From: a virus
Length of the DNA: 64,000 bases
Direction: 5' to 3' (one strand)
IMG/VR virus record: IMGVR_UViG_3300027833_000001
Location: 62,001 to 126,000 of that record
Each line of letters opens with the position of its first letter. Positions within the stretch are counted from its first letter, which is position 1. Shown here one piece after another: positions 15,998 to 24,625 of the stretch. The position numbers and the translations under genes are program-made. The notes under the pieces are model-generated. The model was not told the origin of the DNA, searched no databases, and was given only the letters and a program-made list of their open reading frames with translations.

Positions 15998-17709
15998 ACA
16001 GTACTAACAAATCTAGCAGAACCAGGCGCACCAGGTAATGATTGATCTCCACTAATTACCGAAACAGACACATCGCTTGCTTGAACATTAACGGGTGCTG
16101 GATCAGCAGGAGGTACAATAATAGTTGCAGGTTCGTTTCGTGCTTCATTGGCTGCCTCTGTCTCGCGTGATACTTCTTGAGAATCAATGTTTGGTGTACC
16201 AGTAGATGGTGTTAGTTTAGCACGTTTTTCAAGTTCTGTATTGATAAGATTTTGATTTTCCTCACTGATATCATCATCTTTAATAATAGCATTAAGTTGA
16301 CCTGTGGTAGCAGTAGCTATTTTAGAAGCATCGACTTCACTCTTACCAATTAAGTCCTCATCATATAGTCCACTATCTTTGGCTGAAGATAGGTTATCCG
16401 ATTGTGTTTTTCTTGCTGTAATTTCTTTTTCTATAAAGGCTTCTACTTGATCAGATGCTTCAGTAATTAGAGCCGGGAATCTTTCTTTGACTTTAGGATC
16501 TTCTTCTGGATATACTTCATGCAGATTGAAATATGCTTCTCTTGCAATTTCGTAACCAGCAACACCTAAAGTACCCACAGTACCTACACCAGGAACAAGT
16601 GCAGTTGCGGCTAGTCCTGCTCCTACCATGTCACCTTTAACTAGCTTATGAATCCCTATACCTGCCGCTACCGCTGATCCAACAAAGGGTATTGTTCTTC
16701 CTAATAGTCCTGGACCTTTTGAAGCAATTGCTTTAGTAACAGCCGCGGCTATTTTTCCACTCTTGGTCACACCAGTGACGTTTGCTAAATCAGCAGATAA
16801 AGCCGCGCCCTTAGCCGCTATAATTTTGAGGTTTCCTAATTTTGAAGGGTCGGTAACTCCTTCTTTTAAAAGTTTTCCTCCAAACCCTGCCGTTTTCTGA
16901 GCCTTAGTTAACCTTTCAGCATTACGACCCAACTCTACCACCTTCCCTGATTTCTCAACGACAGTATTTGCTACACCACCAACGGCTCTTAGTACACTAG
17001 GAGCGGCAGCCGCAGTTGCTCTGACAGCAGTTGGACTTATCGCTTTTGCTAACTTTGTAGAGTCTAGTGCTGAACCTGCATCAAGTGGACCAGTTCTATT
17101 AGGGTCTGACTGTAAATCAAGAATCGGCTTTGTTGGTGGAACACCTGGTACAACTTCCCCGTTGTTCTCTTTACCTTTAGCCATCTGGTTCATTAACAGC
17201 GAGAATCCTGCCAGTCCAAGTCCCGCTTTACCCAGGGTACCACCTAATCCTTTAACATTAGGCATTGAGAAACCAGATTTAATCTGTTCCTCTGATTTTT
17301 CGTTTGTCTCAAATACTTCTTTTTCTTCTGTATTTTTATTTATTTCTTTAAGTTCGCTTTTGATATCGATTAAAACATTTTCAATTTCTTGAAGATTTTC
17401 TGTAGCAGAACCTAAGGCGTTTGCATTTACCGTAGTACTTCTACCATTGTTATTAGCAGTTGGTGCAGACACTTGTGCATTTAGTCCACCTATATTTTTT
17501 CCTGGATTAGTACTAGCTAGATTAGCCCTAGCCATAGAATTAAAAGGAATTACATTGTCACTATTACCACGTCCTCCAGAAAGCATTCGGGCACCCATGC
17601 CAACTCCTGCACCCACTCCCACAGTTTTTGCTGTTCCTTTAAGAATTGGCAATGCTCTTGAAGCCATGGGTGAAACGATTCTACCGGCTCCTGCTAAAAA
17701 TGGTAACAT
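15994..17709 (-). CDS. tail tape-measure-like protein (gp29-like)
   Basis: A 571-residue protein close in length to T4 gp29 (about 590), which sets tail length at about 100 nm. The N-terminus is hydrophobic and glycine-rich (AGAGRIVSPMASRALPILKG). A coiled coil follows (about 104-133, ENLQEIENVLIDIKSELKEI). Three hydrophobic segments lie at about 165-185 and 345-392 (AAGIGIHKLV, VGAGLAATALVPGVGTVG), as seen in tape measures that may insert into the host membrane. The C-terminus is rich in Pro, Ala and Val. The start abuts the stop of the small frame upstream, in the order gp26-like, small overlapping frame, tape measure, which is the usual order for tail chaperones and tape measure. The assignment rests on size, composition and position. 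Confidence 0.55.
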   Translation of the reverse strand: MLPFLAGAGRIVSPMASRALPILKGTAKTVGVGAGVGMGARMLSGGRGNSDNVIPFNSMARANLASTNPGKNIGGLNAQVSAPTANNNGRSTTVNANALGSATENLQEIENVLIDIKSELKEINKNTEEKEVFETNEKSEEQIKSGFSMPNVKGLGGTLGKAGLGLAGFSLLMNQMAKGKENNGEVVPGVPPTKPILDLQSDPNRTGPLDAGSALDSTKLAKAISPTAVRATAAAAPSVLRAVGGVANTVVEKSGKVVELGRNAERLTKAQKTAGFGGKLLKEGVTDPSKLGNLKIIAAKGAALSADLANVTGVTKSGKIAAAVTKAIASKGPGLLGRTIPFVGSAVAAGIGIHKLVKGDMVGAGLAATALVPGVGTVGTLGVAGYEIAREAYFNLHEVYPEEDPKVKERFPALITEASDQVEAFIEKEITARKTQSDNLSSAKDSGLYDEDLIGKSEVDASKIATATTGQLNAIIKDDDISEENQNLINTELEKRAKLTPSTGTPNIDSQEVSRETEAANEARNEPATIIVPPADPAPVNVQASDVSVSVISGDQSLPGAPGSARFVSTV

Positions 17710-17916
17710 TTATTTGTTCCTTTGTTTATCTGCTTTCTTTTTCAGATGATCGACTAGCATACTTACGTATACTTCCCTTTCCCATGGTACCCAACTTTCG
17801 ATCTCTGTTAAACTGTATTTATGCTCTTGCATTAATAGAAAGTTAGTTTTGAAGAAATTCTCCATAGTTTCATGTGAAAGGGCTAGACGAAAAAATCCAG
17901 ATAGCCATTCATCCAA
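17710..17916 (-). CDS. gp51-like small tail-assembly frame (likely frameshift extension)
   Basis: A 68-codon frame beginning at a TTG, with no Shine-Dalgarno seen. It overlaps the end of the gp26-like gene by 34 bases. The sequence includes WLSGFFRLALSHETMENFF and PWEREVYVSMLVDHLKKK. Its position matches small cyanophage proteins annotated as gp51 (baseplate hub assembly catalyst), though T4 gp51 is much larger. The first internal ATG is codon 18. The overlap contains a perfect slippery heptamer that would carry ribosomes from the gp26 frame into this one by a -1 shift, so the natural product may be a C-terminal extension of the gp26-like protein rather than a free protein. Confidence 0.6.
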   Translation of the reverse strand: MDEWLSGFFRLALSHETMENFFKTNFLLMQEHKYSLTEIESWVPWEREVYVSMLVDHLKKKADKQRNK

Positions 17917-18590
17917 AAAGTACTGGTTTTACCACAGTCAGTGTTCTTACACGTAAATGTGATTTCTTTTTCAAGTACTGGCATTGTTCCAAAAAAATCT
18001 TTGAATGCGCCAAACTCACCCAACGATAGTCCTTCAATGAACTCTATCTTTTCTTCTTTTGTTAAATCAGAACCTAATACAACGTCATCTTTAGTATGAA
18101 TCTCTTCAATACAATTAGCCGCGGCATCATAGATATCTAATTCTTCTTTTGCGGCACCTATATCCATTAAATCTTCCGCTGTTGGATATCCCATTAGTAT
18201 TGCGGTATCATCATTCACTTTGATAGGATTAATATGATTTTCATTCTCTGTTATGTCGAAGTCATTCATGTCTATCTCTTCAGGTATAGATTCGTCACAA
18301 TGTCCACATACAAAGTTTACTGCAAATTTGGGCGAGATTGATGCCGATCTAAGTTGCATAAAAATCTTTTGAAGATCAAAGATTGGTATATCATCACCTT
18401 GTACTTCTCCAAAAGAACAATTTGTAATAACTTGTTGTATCGCTTTCACGAGGTCAAGTTGATCATCTGATTGTGTTGCTAGTACTAGTATTTTTTCTTC
18501 CTTTACTAGAAAGGGTCTAAATTTGAACTTCTTTCTCCTTGACAGTATGTGTATGTCAAAGAGTCGCTGGTCACTTTGGGGTATGCTCAT
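17883..18590 (-). CDS. 26: gp26-like baseplate hub/tail assembly protein
   Basis: A 235-residue protein of the T4 gp26 family (T4_baseplate). The N-terminal part reads QSDQRLFDIHILSRRKKFKFRPF and KEEKILVLATQSDD, typical of the family; two cysteine pairs, CGHC in the middle and CKNTDC near the C-terminus, could bind a metal. T4 gp26 is about 208 residues and works in baseplate hub assembly. An AGGAG lies five bases before the ATG. The last codons (GAT TTT TTC GTC TAG) contain a -1 slippery site. A shift there gives a 293-residue fusion of 234 residues of this protein and 59 from the next frame. Confidence 0.72.
   Translation of the reverse strand: MSIPQSDQRLFDIHILSRRKKFKFRPFLVKEEKILVLATQSDDQLDLVKAIQQVITNCSFGEVQGDDIPIFDLQKIFMQLRSASISPKFAVNFVCGHCDESIPEEIDMNDFDITENENHINPIKVNDDTAILMGYPTAEDLMDIGAAKEELDIYDAAANCIEEIHTKDDVVLGSDLTKEEKIEFIEGLSLGEFGAFKDFFGTMPVLEKEITFTCKNTDCGKTSTFWMNGYLDFFV
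17889..17895 (-). other. candidate -1 ribosomal frameshift site T_TTT_TTC
   Basis: On the minus strand the gp26-like frame reads GAT TTT TTC GTC TAG. The bases at 17895-17889 form T TTT TTC, a canonical X_XXY_YYZ heptamer in the correct frame and two codons before the stop. After a -1 slip the next codon is CGT, which is in the downstream 68-codon frame. I see no strong stem-loop just downstream. The arrangement matches the conserved frameshift of tail-assembly chaperones before tape-measure genes. Confidence 0.6.
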
Positions 18591-18608
18591 TATAACTCCT
18601 AATAATTA

Positions 18609-19319
18609 TTAAATATCGATAATGTCATCAAATGCATTTGATAAGCTATTCTTAATTTGATTCTCAAGACTGCCAAATCGTAAGTTAAGTATCTGTCCGA
18701 GAATACTTCTTCTATCTCCTTTTTCGTATGGAACCCATCTCTTGTACGAGAATGTTACTGTACAACGAGCCGCACCTTCACCACCACTATGAGATATTGG
18801 CGTTAGTGAGATGACTCTTGGAAAGGCTTCTTTCAAGCACCACTCTCCAACAATTCCATTAATTCTATCAAGTGCATAGACAGTTACTTCACCTATCATA
18901 TCACTGTAGAATGCGACTTCTTTAGAATAAGGGTTTACACTATTCATCATCCACTTCTCAAAATACTCTCTGACTTCCCAATCAGTATCACAGAAGAAAG
19001 TAAACGATGCTGTATCACCATAAAACTCTATGTTAGAAACTCTATTCTCTGTCCAAGATCCAATCTTTACTGGATTGTAGACTAGTTGTAGTCCTGGAAT
19101 AGCGGCTTCTTCACATAAAAGGGAAACATCTCTACTTCCATCAAGTCCTGTTGGTGCTTGAATGTATACAGCAAACCTATTTGCCCTGGCTAGATCATTG
19201 CGTCTAACCTTTGTGACCATATCACGTAGGTCAAATACGGGTTTATCTTTCCGCTTCTTAGTACTTGCTGTGTCTACATCGCTAGTATCTGTGGTTTTTT
19301 CTGGAGTTGTGTCTGTCAT
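18609..19319 (-). CDS. 54: gp54-like baseplate-tail tube initiator
   Basis: A 236-residue protein with a tail-tube fold signature. After a polar N-terminal 30 residues it reads NDLARANRFAVYIQAPTG, CEEAAIPGLQL and a series of beta strands ending in AARCTVTFSYKRWVPYEK, the pattern seen in gp19, gp48 and gp54 tube-like proteins. In T4, gp54 (about 320 residues) starts polymerisation of the gp19 tube on gp48. As gp19 and gp48 are found elsewhere in the window, gp54 is the best remaining role. It heads the minus-strand block and is preceded by a Shine-Dalgarno-like AAGGA and a late promoter motif. Confidence 0.6.
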   Translation of the reverse strand: MTDTTPEKTTDTSDVDTASTKKRKDKPVFDLRDMVTKVRRNDLARANRFAVYIQAPTGLDGSRDVSLLCEEAAIPGLQLVYNPVKIGSWTENRVSNIEFYGDTASFTFFCDTDWEVREYFEKWMMNSVNPYSKEVAFYSDMIGEVTVYALDRINGIVGEWCLKEAFPRVISLTPISHSGGEGAARCTVTFSYKRWVPYEKGDRRSILGQILNLRFGSLENQIKNSLSNAFDDIIDI

Positions 19320-19358
19320 GTGTGATAAATATCCTTAAAGATCAGTGTTTACGAGAAC

Positions 19359-19366
19359 TATTTATA
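19359..19366 (-). promoter_or_regulatory. T4-type late promoter for the minus-strand tail operon
   Basis: The plus strand reads TATTTATA, so the minus strand has a perfect TATAAATA, 39 bases before the ATG of the gp54-like gene. It is the only such motif found ahead of a minus-strand gene. It overlaps the first base of the gp4 gene on the other strand, so the two operons share a very compact divergent start region. Confidence 0.6.
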
Positions 19367-19806
19367 TGACTTATAATAAACAATTGCACCAAGGTAAATT
19401 TATTCCAAAATTCCCCAATAAATATAAGGGAGATGTTGGTAATGTTATTTATCGCTCTGGATATGAAGTAAAATTTATGAACTGGTGTGATATGAATGAT
19501 GATGTTAGAGAATGGTCATCTGAAGAAGTTGTTATACCATATGTCTCTCCATTAGACAGTAGAGTACATAGGTATTACATTGACTTCTTGGTAAGAATAC
19601 GAGAGCAAACATACTTGATAGAAGTTAAGCCAGAAAGATTTACTAGAGAACCCTCTATACCAAAAAGAAAAACAAAAAGGTTTCTTAATGAAGTAGCACA
19701 GTATGCTGTAAATCAAGCGAAATGGAAATCTGCTAGAGAGTTTTGTGCAGATAGAAAATGGGAATTTAAGATTATAACTGAAAAAGAACTAGGAATAAAA
19801 TATTGA
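19366..19806 (+). CDS. 4: gp4-like head completion protein
   Basis: A 146-residue protein resembling T4 gp4 (also called gp50/gp65-region head completion protein), about 150 residues in T4. The diagnostic parts are YRSGYEVKFMNWCDMN (about residues 29-44), EWSSEEVVIPYVSPLDSRVHRYYIDFL and IEVKP, ending in WEFKIITEKELGIKY. The order of D and ExK residues resembles a nuclease fold, which is known for this family. It finishes DNA-filled heads. I chose the ATG at 19366; a GTG at 19345 is possible. The stop overlaps the TTG start of the next gene. Confidence 0.9.
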   Translation: MTYNKQLHQGKFIPKFPNKYKGDVGNVIYRSGYEVKFMNWCDMNDDVREWSSEEVVIPYVSPLDSRVHRYYIDFLVRIREQTYLIEVKPERFTREPSIPKRKTKRFLNEVAQYAVNQAKWKSAREFCADRKWEFKIITEKELGIKY

Positions 19807-20870
19807 CTTATTCTGAAAAAATGTATAATACTGATATCTGGCATGATAAGTTCAAAGATATTCCAAATACGTGCGTACTAGGTTGTGAGAAAATTTTCGA
19901 ACGGGATTTGAGTGATCATGTTAGAAAAGCTATTGAGGTGTTACCCTTAACAGAAAACATAATCGTCACTTTTTTATACGAAGCATTACATTCTATACAT
20001 TGGAATGTTGTGTTTAATCTTTTGCTTGATGTGGGATACAAACGTATTTTGCTTATAGATGGAGGAGAATTGCCTCCTATTTTACTGGGAAAGCCAAGAC
20101 ACGAAAATATTCATCATTTTCCAGATAGAACATTACAAACTAGTCCTTATAGAAACAAGTTGGAACTATCTAATAGATACGGGAATAAACAATTAGTACC
20201 TGAACGAGAAAGAACAAAAGTTTTTATTAGTTTAGCAAGAATGGTTAGGGAAGAAAGAATATACTTCACAAATAAGATATTAAACGATACAGAATTATAC
20301 AATAAGGGTATAGTATCATGTGGGTGGGGAGACACAGAGCCCATGAAACTCCAGTGTATATCATTATCAGATGAAGAGATGAGTAGATTTCCTGTAACGC
20401 TTGGACATCAAAATGCCGATCAGCACGGTTACTTTGAGGAGTTCTCTACTGCTATGTTCAATGTAGTACTGGAATCTTCTATCGGTATGAATACATCACG
20501 ATACTATGATGGAGTATTTACAGATACAGATAGACTCTTTATAACAGAGAAAACAACTAAGGCATTCTATATGCACCAAATACCCATTATATTAGGAGCT
20601 CCAGGAATAGTACAACACCTAAGAAGCATGGGATATGATATGTTTGATGAGATTGTTAACCATGATTACGATAACGAAGATAATATTTTCAAACGATGTG
20701 ATATGATATTTGCCGAATTGAAACGACTATCTTCAATACCACTAAACCAATTAAACAATATGTTGACGATACAATCAACTTTACCCGATAGATTTCATCA
20801 CAATCGATCTTTATTGCACCAGTATGCTGAAGATAAAGTAATTTTAGATTGGATCGATAATAACTTTTAA
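19803..20870 (+). CDS. glycosyltransferase-like protein (copy 4)
   Basis: A 355-residue member of the paralogue family found in the first 8 kb. The family signature is FITEKTTKAFYMHQIPIILG (about residues 246-265) and GYDMFDEIVNHDYD (about 277-290). The central part carries a VVLESSIGMNTSRYYDG block that matches SLVTET in copies 1 and 2. The predicted TTG start overlaps the gp4 stop and has AGGA 8 bases upstream; ATG 19821 is an alternative. It is inserted between head-completion and baseplate genes, so it is probably expressed with them and may modify a virion component. Confidence 0.6.
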   Translation: MTYSEKMYNTDIWHDKFKDIPNTCVLGCEKIFERDLSDHVRKAIEVLPLTENIIVTFLYEALHSIHWNVVFNLLLDVGYKRILLIDGGELPPILLGKPRHENIHHFPDRTLQTSPYRNKLELSNRYGNKQLVPERERTKVFISLARMVREERIYFTNKILNDTELYNKGIVSCGWGDTEPMKLQCISLSDEEMSRFPVTLGHQNADQHGYFEEFSTAMFNVVLESSIGMNTSRYYDGVFTDTDRLFITEKTTKAFYMHQIPIILGAPGIVQHLRSMGYDMFDEIVNHDYDNEDNIFKRCDMIFAELKRLSSIPLNQLNNMLTIQSTLPDRFHHNRSLLHQYAEDKVILDWIDNNF

Positions 20871-20874
20871 TGAG

Positions 20875-20882
20875 TATAAATA
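20875..20882 (+). promoter_or_regulatory. T4-type late promoter (TATAAATA)
   Basis: A perfect TATAAATA followed by CTATAT and then the ATG at 20889. The predicted start of transcription is at the initiation codon, and no Shine-Dalgarno is seen in between, so this late mRNA would be leaderless. Confidence 0.6.
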
Positions 20883-20888
20883 CTATAT

Positions 20889-21461
20889 ATGCCTAATCCA
20901 TTTGAAAAGATACGAGCAAATTCCAACGACCAGCAAAAAAGTTTTGACTGGTACATGAGACAGGTACGCGAAGTAGCCAAAAGAATTAGTTCGCCTAGTA
21001 AAGTATTGAACTCTGAAATAGGAGAACTCACACAGAAGCTAGATATGGGAAGTATGTATTTGTTTAAGTATGATGCTAAACATAAAGATACATTACCATA
21101 CTACGATGGTTTCCCATTGTGTCTTCCTATAGAACCAGCACCGGGTGGATTTTACGGAATGAATTTACATTATTTGCCCCATGGTCTTAGAGCGCAATTG
21201 TTAGGAAAGTTATTGGAAACGGCTGATAACTCTGCCCTATCATCGGACACTAAAATGGCATACAATTGGGATATGTTAAAGAATGCATCTAGATTCGCTG
21301 AAGTTAAACCTTGTGTCAAACGATATTTAACGGTACAAATGCAATCTAGATTTTTGAAGATTAATCCACAAGACTGGAAAGCCGCAATATTCTTACCAGT
21401 AGAAAACTTCAAGGGTGCATCGAAAGCACAAGTGTACACAGATTCTAGGGAAATGATTTAA
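20889..21461 (+). CDS. conserved T4-like structural/assembly protein
   Basis: A 190-residue protein with a pattern that I associate with T4-like marine phages: LYLFKYDAKHKDTLPYYDGF-like sequence in the first half, FYGMNLHYLPHGLRAQLLGKL in the middle, and KPCVKRYLTVQMQSRFLKI then WKAAIFLPVENFKGASK at the end. Its position between gp4 and the tube/baseplate genes resembles that of T4 gp2 (DNA end protector) and some annotations use that name, but I cannot confirm it. No membrane segment or enzyme motif is visible. It ends in an overlap with the gp48 gene. Confidence 0.65.
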   Translation: MPNPFEKIRANSNDQQKSFDWYMRQVREVAKRISSPSKVLNSEIGELTQKLDMGSMYLFKYDAKHKDTLPYYDGFPLCLPIEPAPGGFYGMNLHYLPHGLRAQLLGKLLETADNSALSSDTKMAYNWDMLKNASRFAEVKPCVKRYLTVQMQSRFLKINPQDWKAAIFLPVENFKGASKAQVYTDSREMI

Positions 21462-22705
21462 TGACAACTGTATCAGATAAAATGGCTTCAAAAGGAACTG
21501 GGAAGTTAGTACTTTCATATCCGCATGAAGTAGATAATCCACAAAACACAGAAGACCCAATGTATGTACATTCGGTTATATTCCAAATTCTTGTTAGAGA
21601 GAAATCTCCTAGCCGGTCTGGTAGTACAGCGGGTGGACAGGCAATAGAAGTTTCAAACGGATCAGACAATCTTCCAATAGAATCAAATATGATTCAAAAC
21701 CAAGCCATTGTAGTCGCAGGGGCAGCGGCTATTGCGGCAGCAGGATCTAATCCCGGAACAACCGTGGCTGTTGGCGCAGGTGCCGCAATAGCCGGCATGG
21801 TTGACAAATTATTTGGTAGTGGTGATGGAGTTCAAGCCGTTATCGACACTACGGAAAGTAAAGTTCAAGAGTTATCAAAAAAAGTTAGTGATTATGCAGG
21901 CTCGATTAATCCAATAATAAGAACTGAAAAAATAATCAAGTTATATACTCCACAATCACCACAAGAAGAATATGGTGCTGGTTGGACAGATGTTGAGTTT
22001 GGATTAGCAGGTGCTTTAGCGAAACAAGGAAATGTATTAGACACGCTTAAAGGTATGGCAAACGGTAGTAACCCAGAAGCTAGAGAACGTGGAATCAGAT
22101 TACTTACTGGTATGAGTAATATCACACAAGCCGCAGGATTTGATTTTAAATTACAAGATGCAATAGAACTGCAAACAGGCAAGATACCAAATCCATATAA
22201 ACAGCAATTGTTTAAAGGAATGAACTTTAGATCATTTGCATACACATTCAAATTTATACCTAAAAATCAAGCAGAACTTGCATCGACATATGAAATAATC
22301 AAGACATTTAGAGATCATATGCATCCAGAAAGAACTGATGATTTCTTTATTATGTATCCTTCTACTTTTGAAATTGAGTATCAGTATAGAGGCATCAGAA
22401 ATAAGTGGCTAACTAAGATAGCTGATTGTGCATTAGTAAATATGAAAGTTGATTACGGAGCGGGTGGTGCTTTAACTACTTTCCAAAACACTGGTGGTGC
22501 ACCAACAGAGATAAACATAGAAATGCAATTCAGAGAACTTGCACTTATTACAAGAGAACATTTTAATGATTGGGATCCATTGCCCGATAATATATCTCCT
22601 ACTCCAACAGAGCCAGTTGATCAGGGTGATAACCAAACAGCAGAAGATGCTAAAGAAGATCAACAAAAACAAGATGAAGGGAATATTAAGGGAGTCACAA
22701 CATAA
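21461..22705 (+). CDS. 48: gp48-like baseplate tail-tube cap
   Basis: A 414-residue protein whose C-terminal half matches T4 gp48 (about 364 residues): FRSFAYTFKFIPKNQAEL (about 256-273), the helix FRDHMHPERTDDFFIMYPSTFEIEY and INIEMQFRELALITREHF. gp48 sits on the hub, contacts the tape measure and starts the tube with gp54. An unusual feature is an alanine- and glycine-rich hydrophobic region at about residues 79-115 (VVAGAAAIAAAG, VAVGAGAAIAGMV), absent from what I know of T4 gp48. The C-terminal 35 residues are acidic and polar. The gene is coupled on both sides by start-stop overlaps. Confidence 0.82.
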   Translation: MTTVSDKMASKGTGKLVLSYPHEVDNPQNTEDPMYVHSVIFQILVREKSPSRSGSTAGGQAIEVSNGSDNLPIESNMIQNQAIVVAGAAAIAAAGSNPGTTVAVGAGAAIAGMVDKLFGSGDGVQAVIDTTESKVQELSKKVSDYAGSINPIIRTEKIIKLYTPQSPQEEYGAGWTDVEFGLAGALAKQGNVLDTLKGMANGSNPEARERGIRLLTGMSNITQAAGFDFKLQDAIELQTGKIPNPYKQQLFKGMNFRSFAYTFKFIPKNQAELASTYEIIKTFRDHMHPERTDDFFIMYPSTFEIEYQYRGIRNKWLTKIADCALVNMKVDYGAGGALTTFQNTGGAPTEINIEMQFRELALITREHFNDWDPLPDNISPTPTEPVDQGDNQTAEDAKEDQQKQDEGNIKGVTT

Positions 22706-23211
22706 TGTTCTTTAGACAATTTCCAATAGTAGCTATGCAGATTGATGGGCAGTTGATTAATTACCCAGACATATTTCGCAGAGTAGCTAAAAACAAATTC
22801 TTTGAAAACCAAGCATATATTGATACTTACACAGTCAATGATGGCGAGAGACCAGAACATATTGCTAATAAATTATATAATAATCCACACTATCATTGGA
22901 TAGTACTGCTTGCTAATAACATAATAAGTCTCAACACTGACTGGCCCAAAAGCAGTCAAGACTTAGAATCTATGTGCAAAGATAAGTATGGTGCTGAACA
23001 ATTGTATGGTATTCATCACTATGTTTTTGCGGCTGACAAGAATGTACAAACTGACTATGATCAAACAGCATTCAATAATGGTACTATAACATCTGTAAGT
23101 AATTATGATTACGAGGTAAAATTGAACGAAGACAAAGCAGAAATACAATTATTGAAACCAGAATATGTACAACAGTTTGTTGGTCAATTCAAACAACTTA
23201 TAAAGAAGTAA
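22705..23211 (+). CDS. 53: gp53-like baseplate wedge protein
   Basis: A 168-residue protein with the gp53 pattern: MFFRQFPIV at the start, then VNDGERPEHIANKLYNNPHYHWIVLL (about residues 49-74), a LysM-like segment described for gp53. gp53 joins wedges to the hub in T4 (about 196 residues). The start overlaps the stop of gp48 and the next gene follows after four bases, so the hub genes form one coupled cluster. Confidence 0.85.
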   Translation: MFFRQFPIVAMQIDGQLINYPDIFRRVAKNKFFENQAYIDTYTVNDGERPEHIANKLYNNPHYHWIVLLANNIISLNTDWPKSSQDLESMCKDKYGAEQLYGIHHYVFAADKNVQTDYDQTAFNNGTITSVSNYDYEVKLNEDKAEIQLLKPEYVQQFVGQFKQLIKK

Positions 23212-23215
23212 TTAA

Positions 23216-24625
23216 ATGGCTGATAGTATTCCAGATAGTGCGTTTGCTACTGAAATTGAAGATTTATATCTTAACTTGGCTGGTAAGGTTATTGTTGACT
23301 TACGTGAATATGTCCAAGAGATAAAAATCTATGAGAACATCAATCAAAATTGTTTGTTTGTTGAGATGATGGTATCGGATGGTGCTAATATTTTAGGAAG
23401 ACTTGACATATCTGGTAGCACTACAGCTACAATGAAGCTCAAATCACCATTCTTACAAGACAGAGAATCTTACCAAAAAACATTTTCAATTTTTTCTGTG
23501 TCAGATAGAATTGTTAAAGATGATAGAAAGCAATACTATATACTCAATCTCATTTCAATAGAAGGAATGAAAGATTTATCAACCAAGATATCACAAAGAT
23601 TTAAGGGTTCTACTGAAGAATTGGCAGCCCAAATTTATGGTGATACTATTCAAGAGCCTAGAGTCAGAGCCAAAGATGGTACATTTTCAGGTCAGACTCC
23701 ATTAACTATATTAGGAACTCCACATAAGTCTAATAATTTTTCGTTTACTGCAACTAATTGGAGTGCATTTCAATGTATGCAATTCATTGCAAAAAATACA
23801 GATCCAGCTGATCTTGATGGCAAACTTGTTATGCCAAATAGTATGTTTTTTGAGACTAGAACTGGATTTAAAGTAGGTTCTTTAACCGAACTTATTGTAG
23901 CACAGAAGAAGAAAAAAATTCTATATGATGAGTACAACTTGTTACCAGCAGGATACGAGCAACATCTAGATGGCGAAGAAAGAAAGTCATTGGGTGATTA
24001 CAGCTACTCAAGTCCTTTCGTATCATCTCAATATTGCACAGTACTTGACTGTGACATGAAGTCTTATTTCAATGAGTTGAGTAATCAGCAATCTGGATAC
24101 TATGGTAGTACCACTGTAGGTATCGATATGATAACTAGACAAAACTATCATATGGTATTCGACTACACTTCTAACTCAGAAGCTAGAAACAAAATTCCTA
24201 AAGCATATGATGATTTTATCCATCTTGCAGATGAAAGTCCTATAGATGCAAATCCTATTTTTAGTCCAGCGGCTGTGACTAATGTTAAAATTGGAGCAAC
24301 AAATTTATATGATGATTCTACTTTTGGATACAATCCAACACATTTCGAAAACTTGACATATAGAAATACTGCTAGAGCAGAGATGAATAGAATTAGTATG
24401 CGTATTACAGTGCCAGGCAAAACTGATATGGAAGTCGGTAGTTTAATTCGATTTAATTTTCCAAGCATAGGTGAGAAGAGTAAAGGTATGAGTAGAGATG
24501 AAATATTTGATCCTAAAATATCTGGCATTTGGGCAGTAACTTCGGTTACACACAGCATTACACCTTCAGAACATAAAATGACTTTAAATATTGTCAGAGA
24601 TTCATATGGGGATTCAAATGAATAA
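23216..24625 (+). CDS. 27: gp27-like baseplate hub protein
   Basis: A 469-residue protein in the position and with the layout of T4 gp27 (about 391 residues), the trimeric hub cup related to the N-terminal part of VgrG. Visible signs are an N-terminal tube-like beta domain (LREYVQEIKIYENINQNCLF, about 32-51), a long insertion domain, and a C-terminal beta barrel ending in GSLIRFNFPSIGEKSKG and GIWAVTSVTHSITPSEHKM, the typical closing strands of hub proteins. It directly precedes the gp5 gene and overlaps its start by 8 bases. Confidence 0.82.
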   Translation: MADSIPDSAFATEIEDLYLNLAGKVIVDLREYVQEIKIYENINQNCLFVEMMVSDGANILGRLDISGSTTATMKLKSPFLQDRESYQKTFSIFSVSDRIVKDDRKQYYILNLISIEGMKDLSTKISQRFKGSTEELAAQIYGDTIQEPRVRAKDGTFSGQTPLTILGTPHKSNNFSFTATNWSAFQCMQFIAKNTDPADLDGKLVMPNSMFFETRTGFKVGSLTELIVAQKKKKILYDEYNLLPAGYEQHLDGEERKSLGDYSYSSPFVSSQYCTVLDCDMKSYFNELSNQQSGYYGSTTVGIDMITRQNYHMVFDYTSNSEARNKIPKAYDDFIHLADESPIDANPIFSPAAVTNVKIGATNLYDDSTFGYNPTHFENLTYRNTARAEMNRISMRITVPGKTDMEVGSLIRFNFPSIGEKSKGMSRDEIFDPKISGIWAVTSVTHSITPSEHKMTLNIVRDSYGDSNE

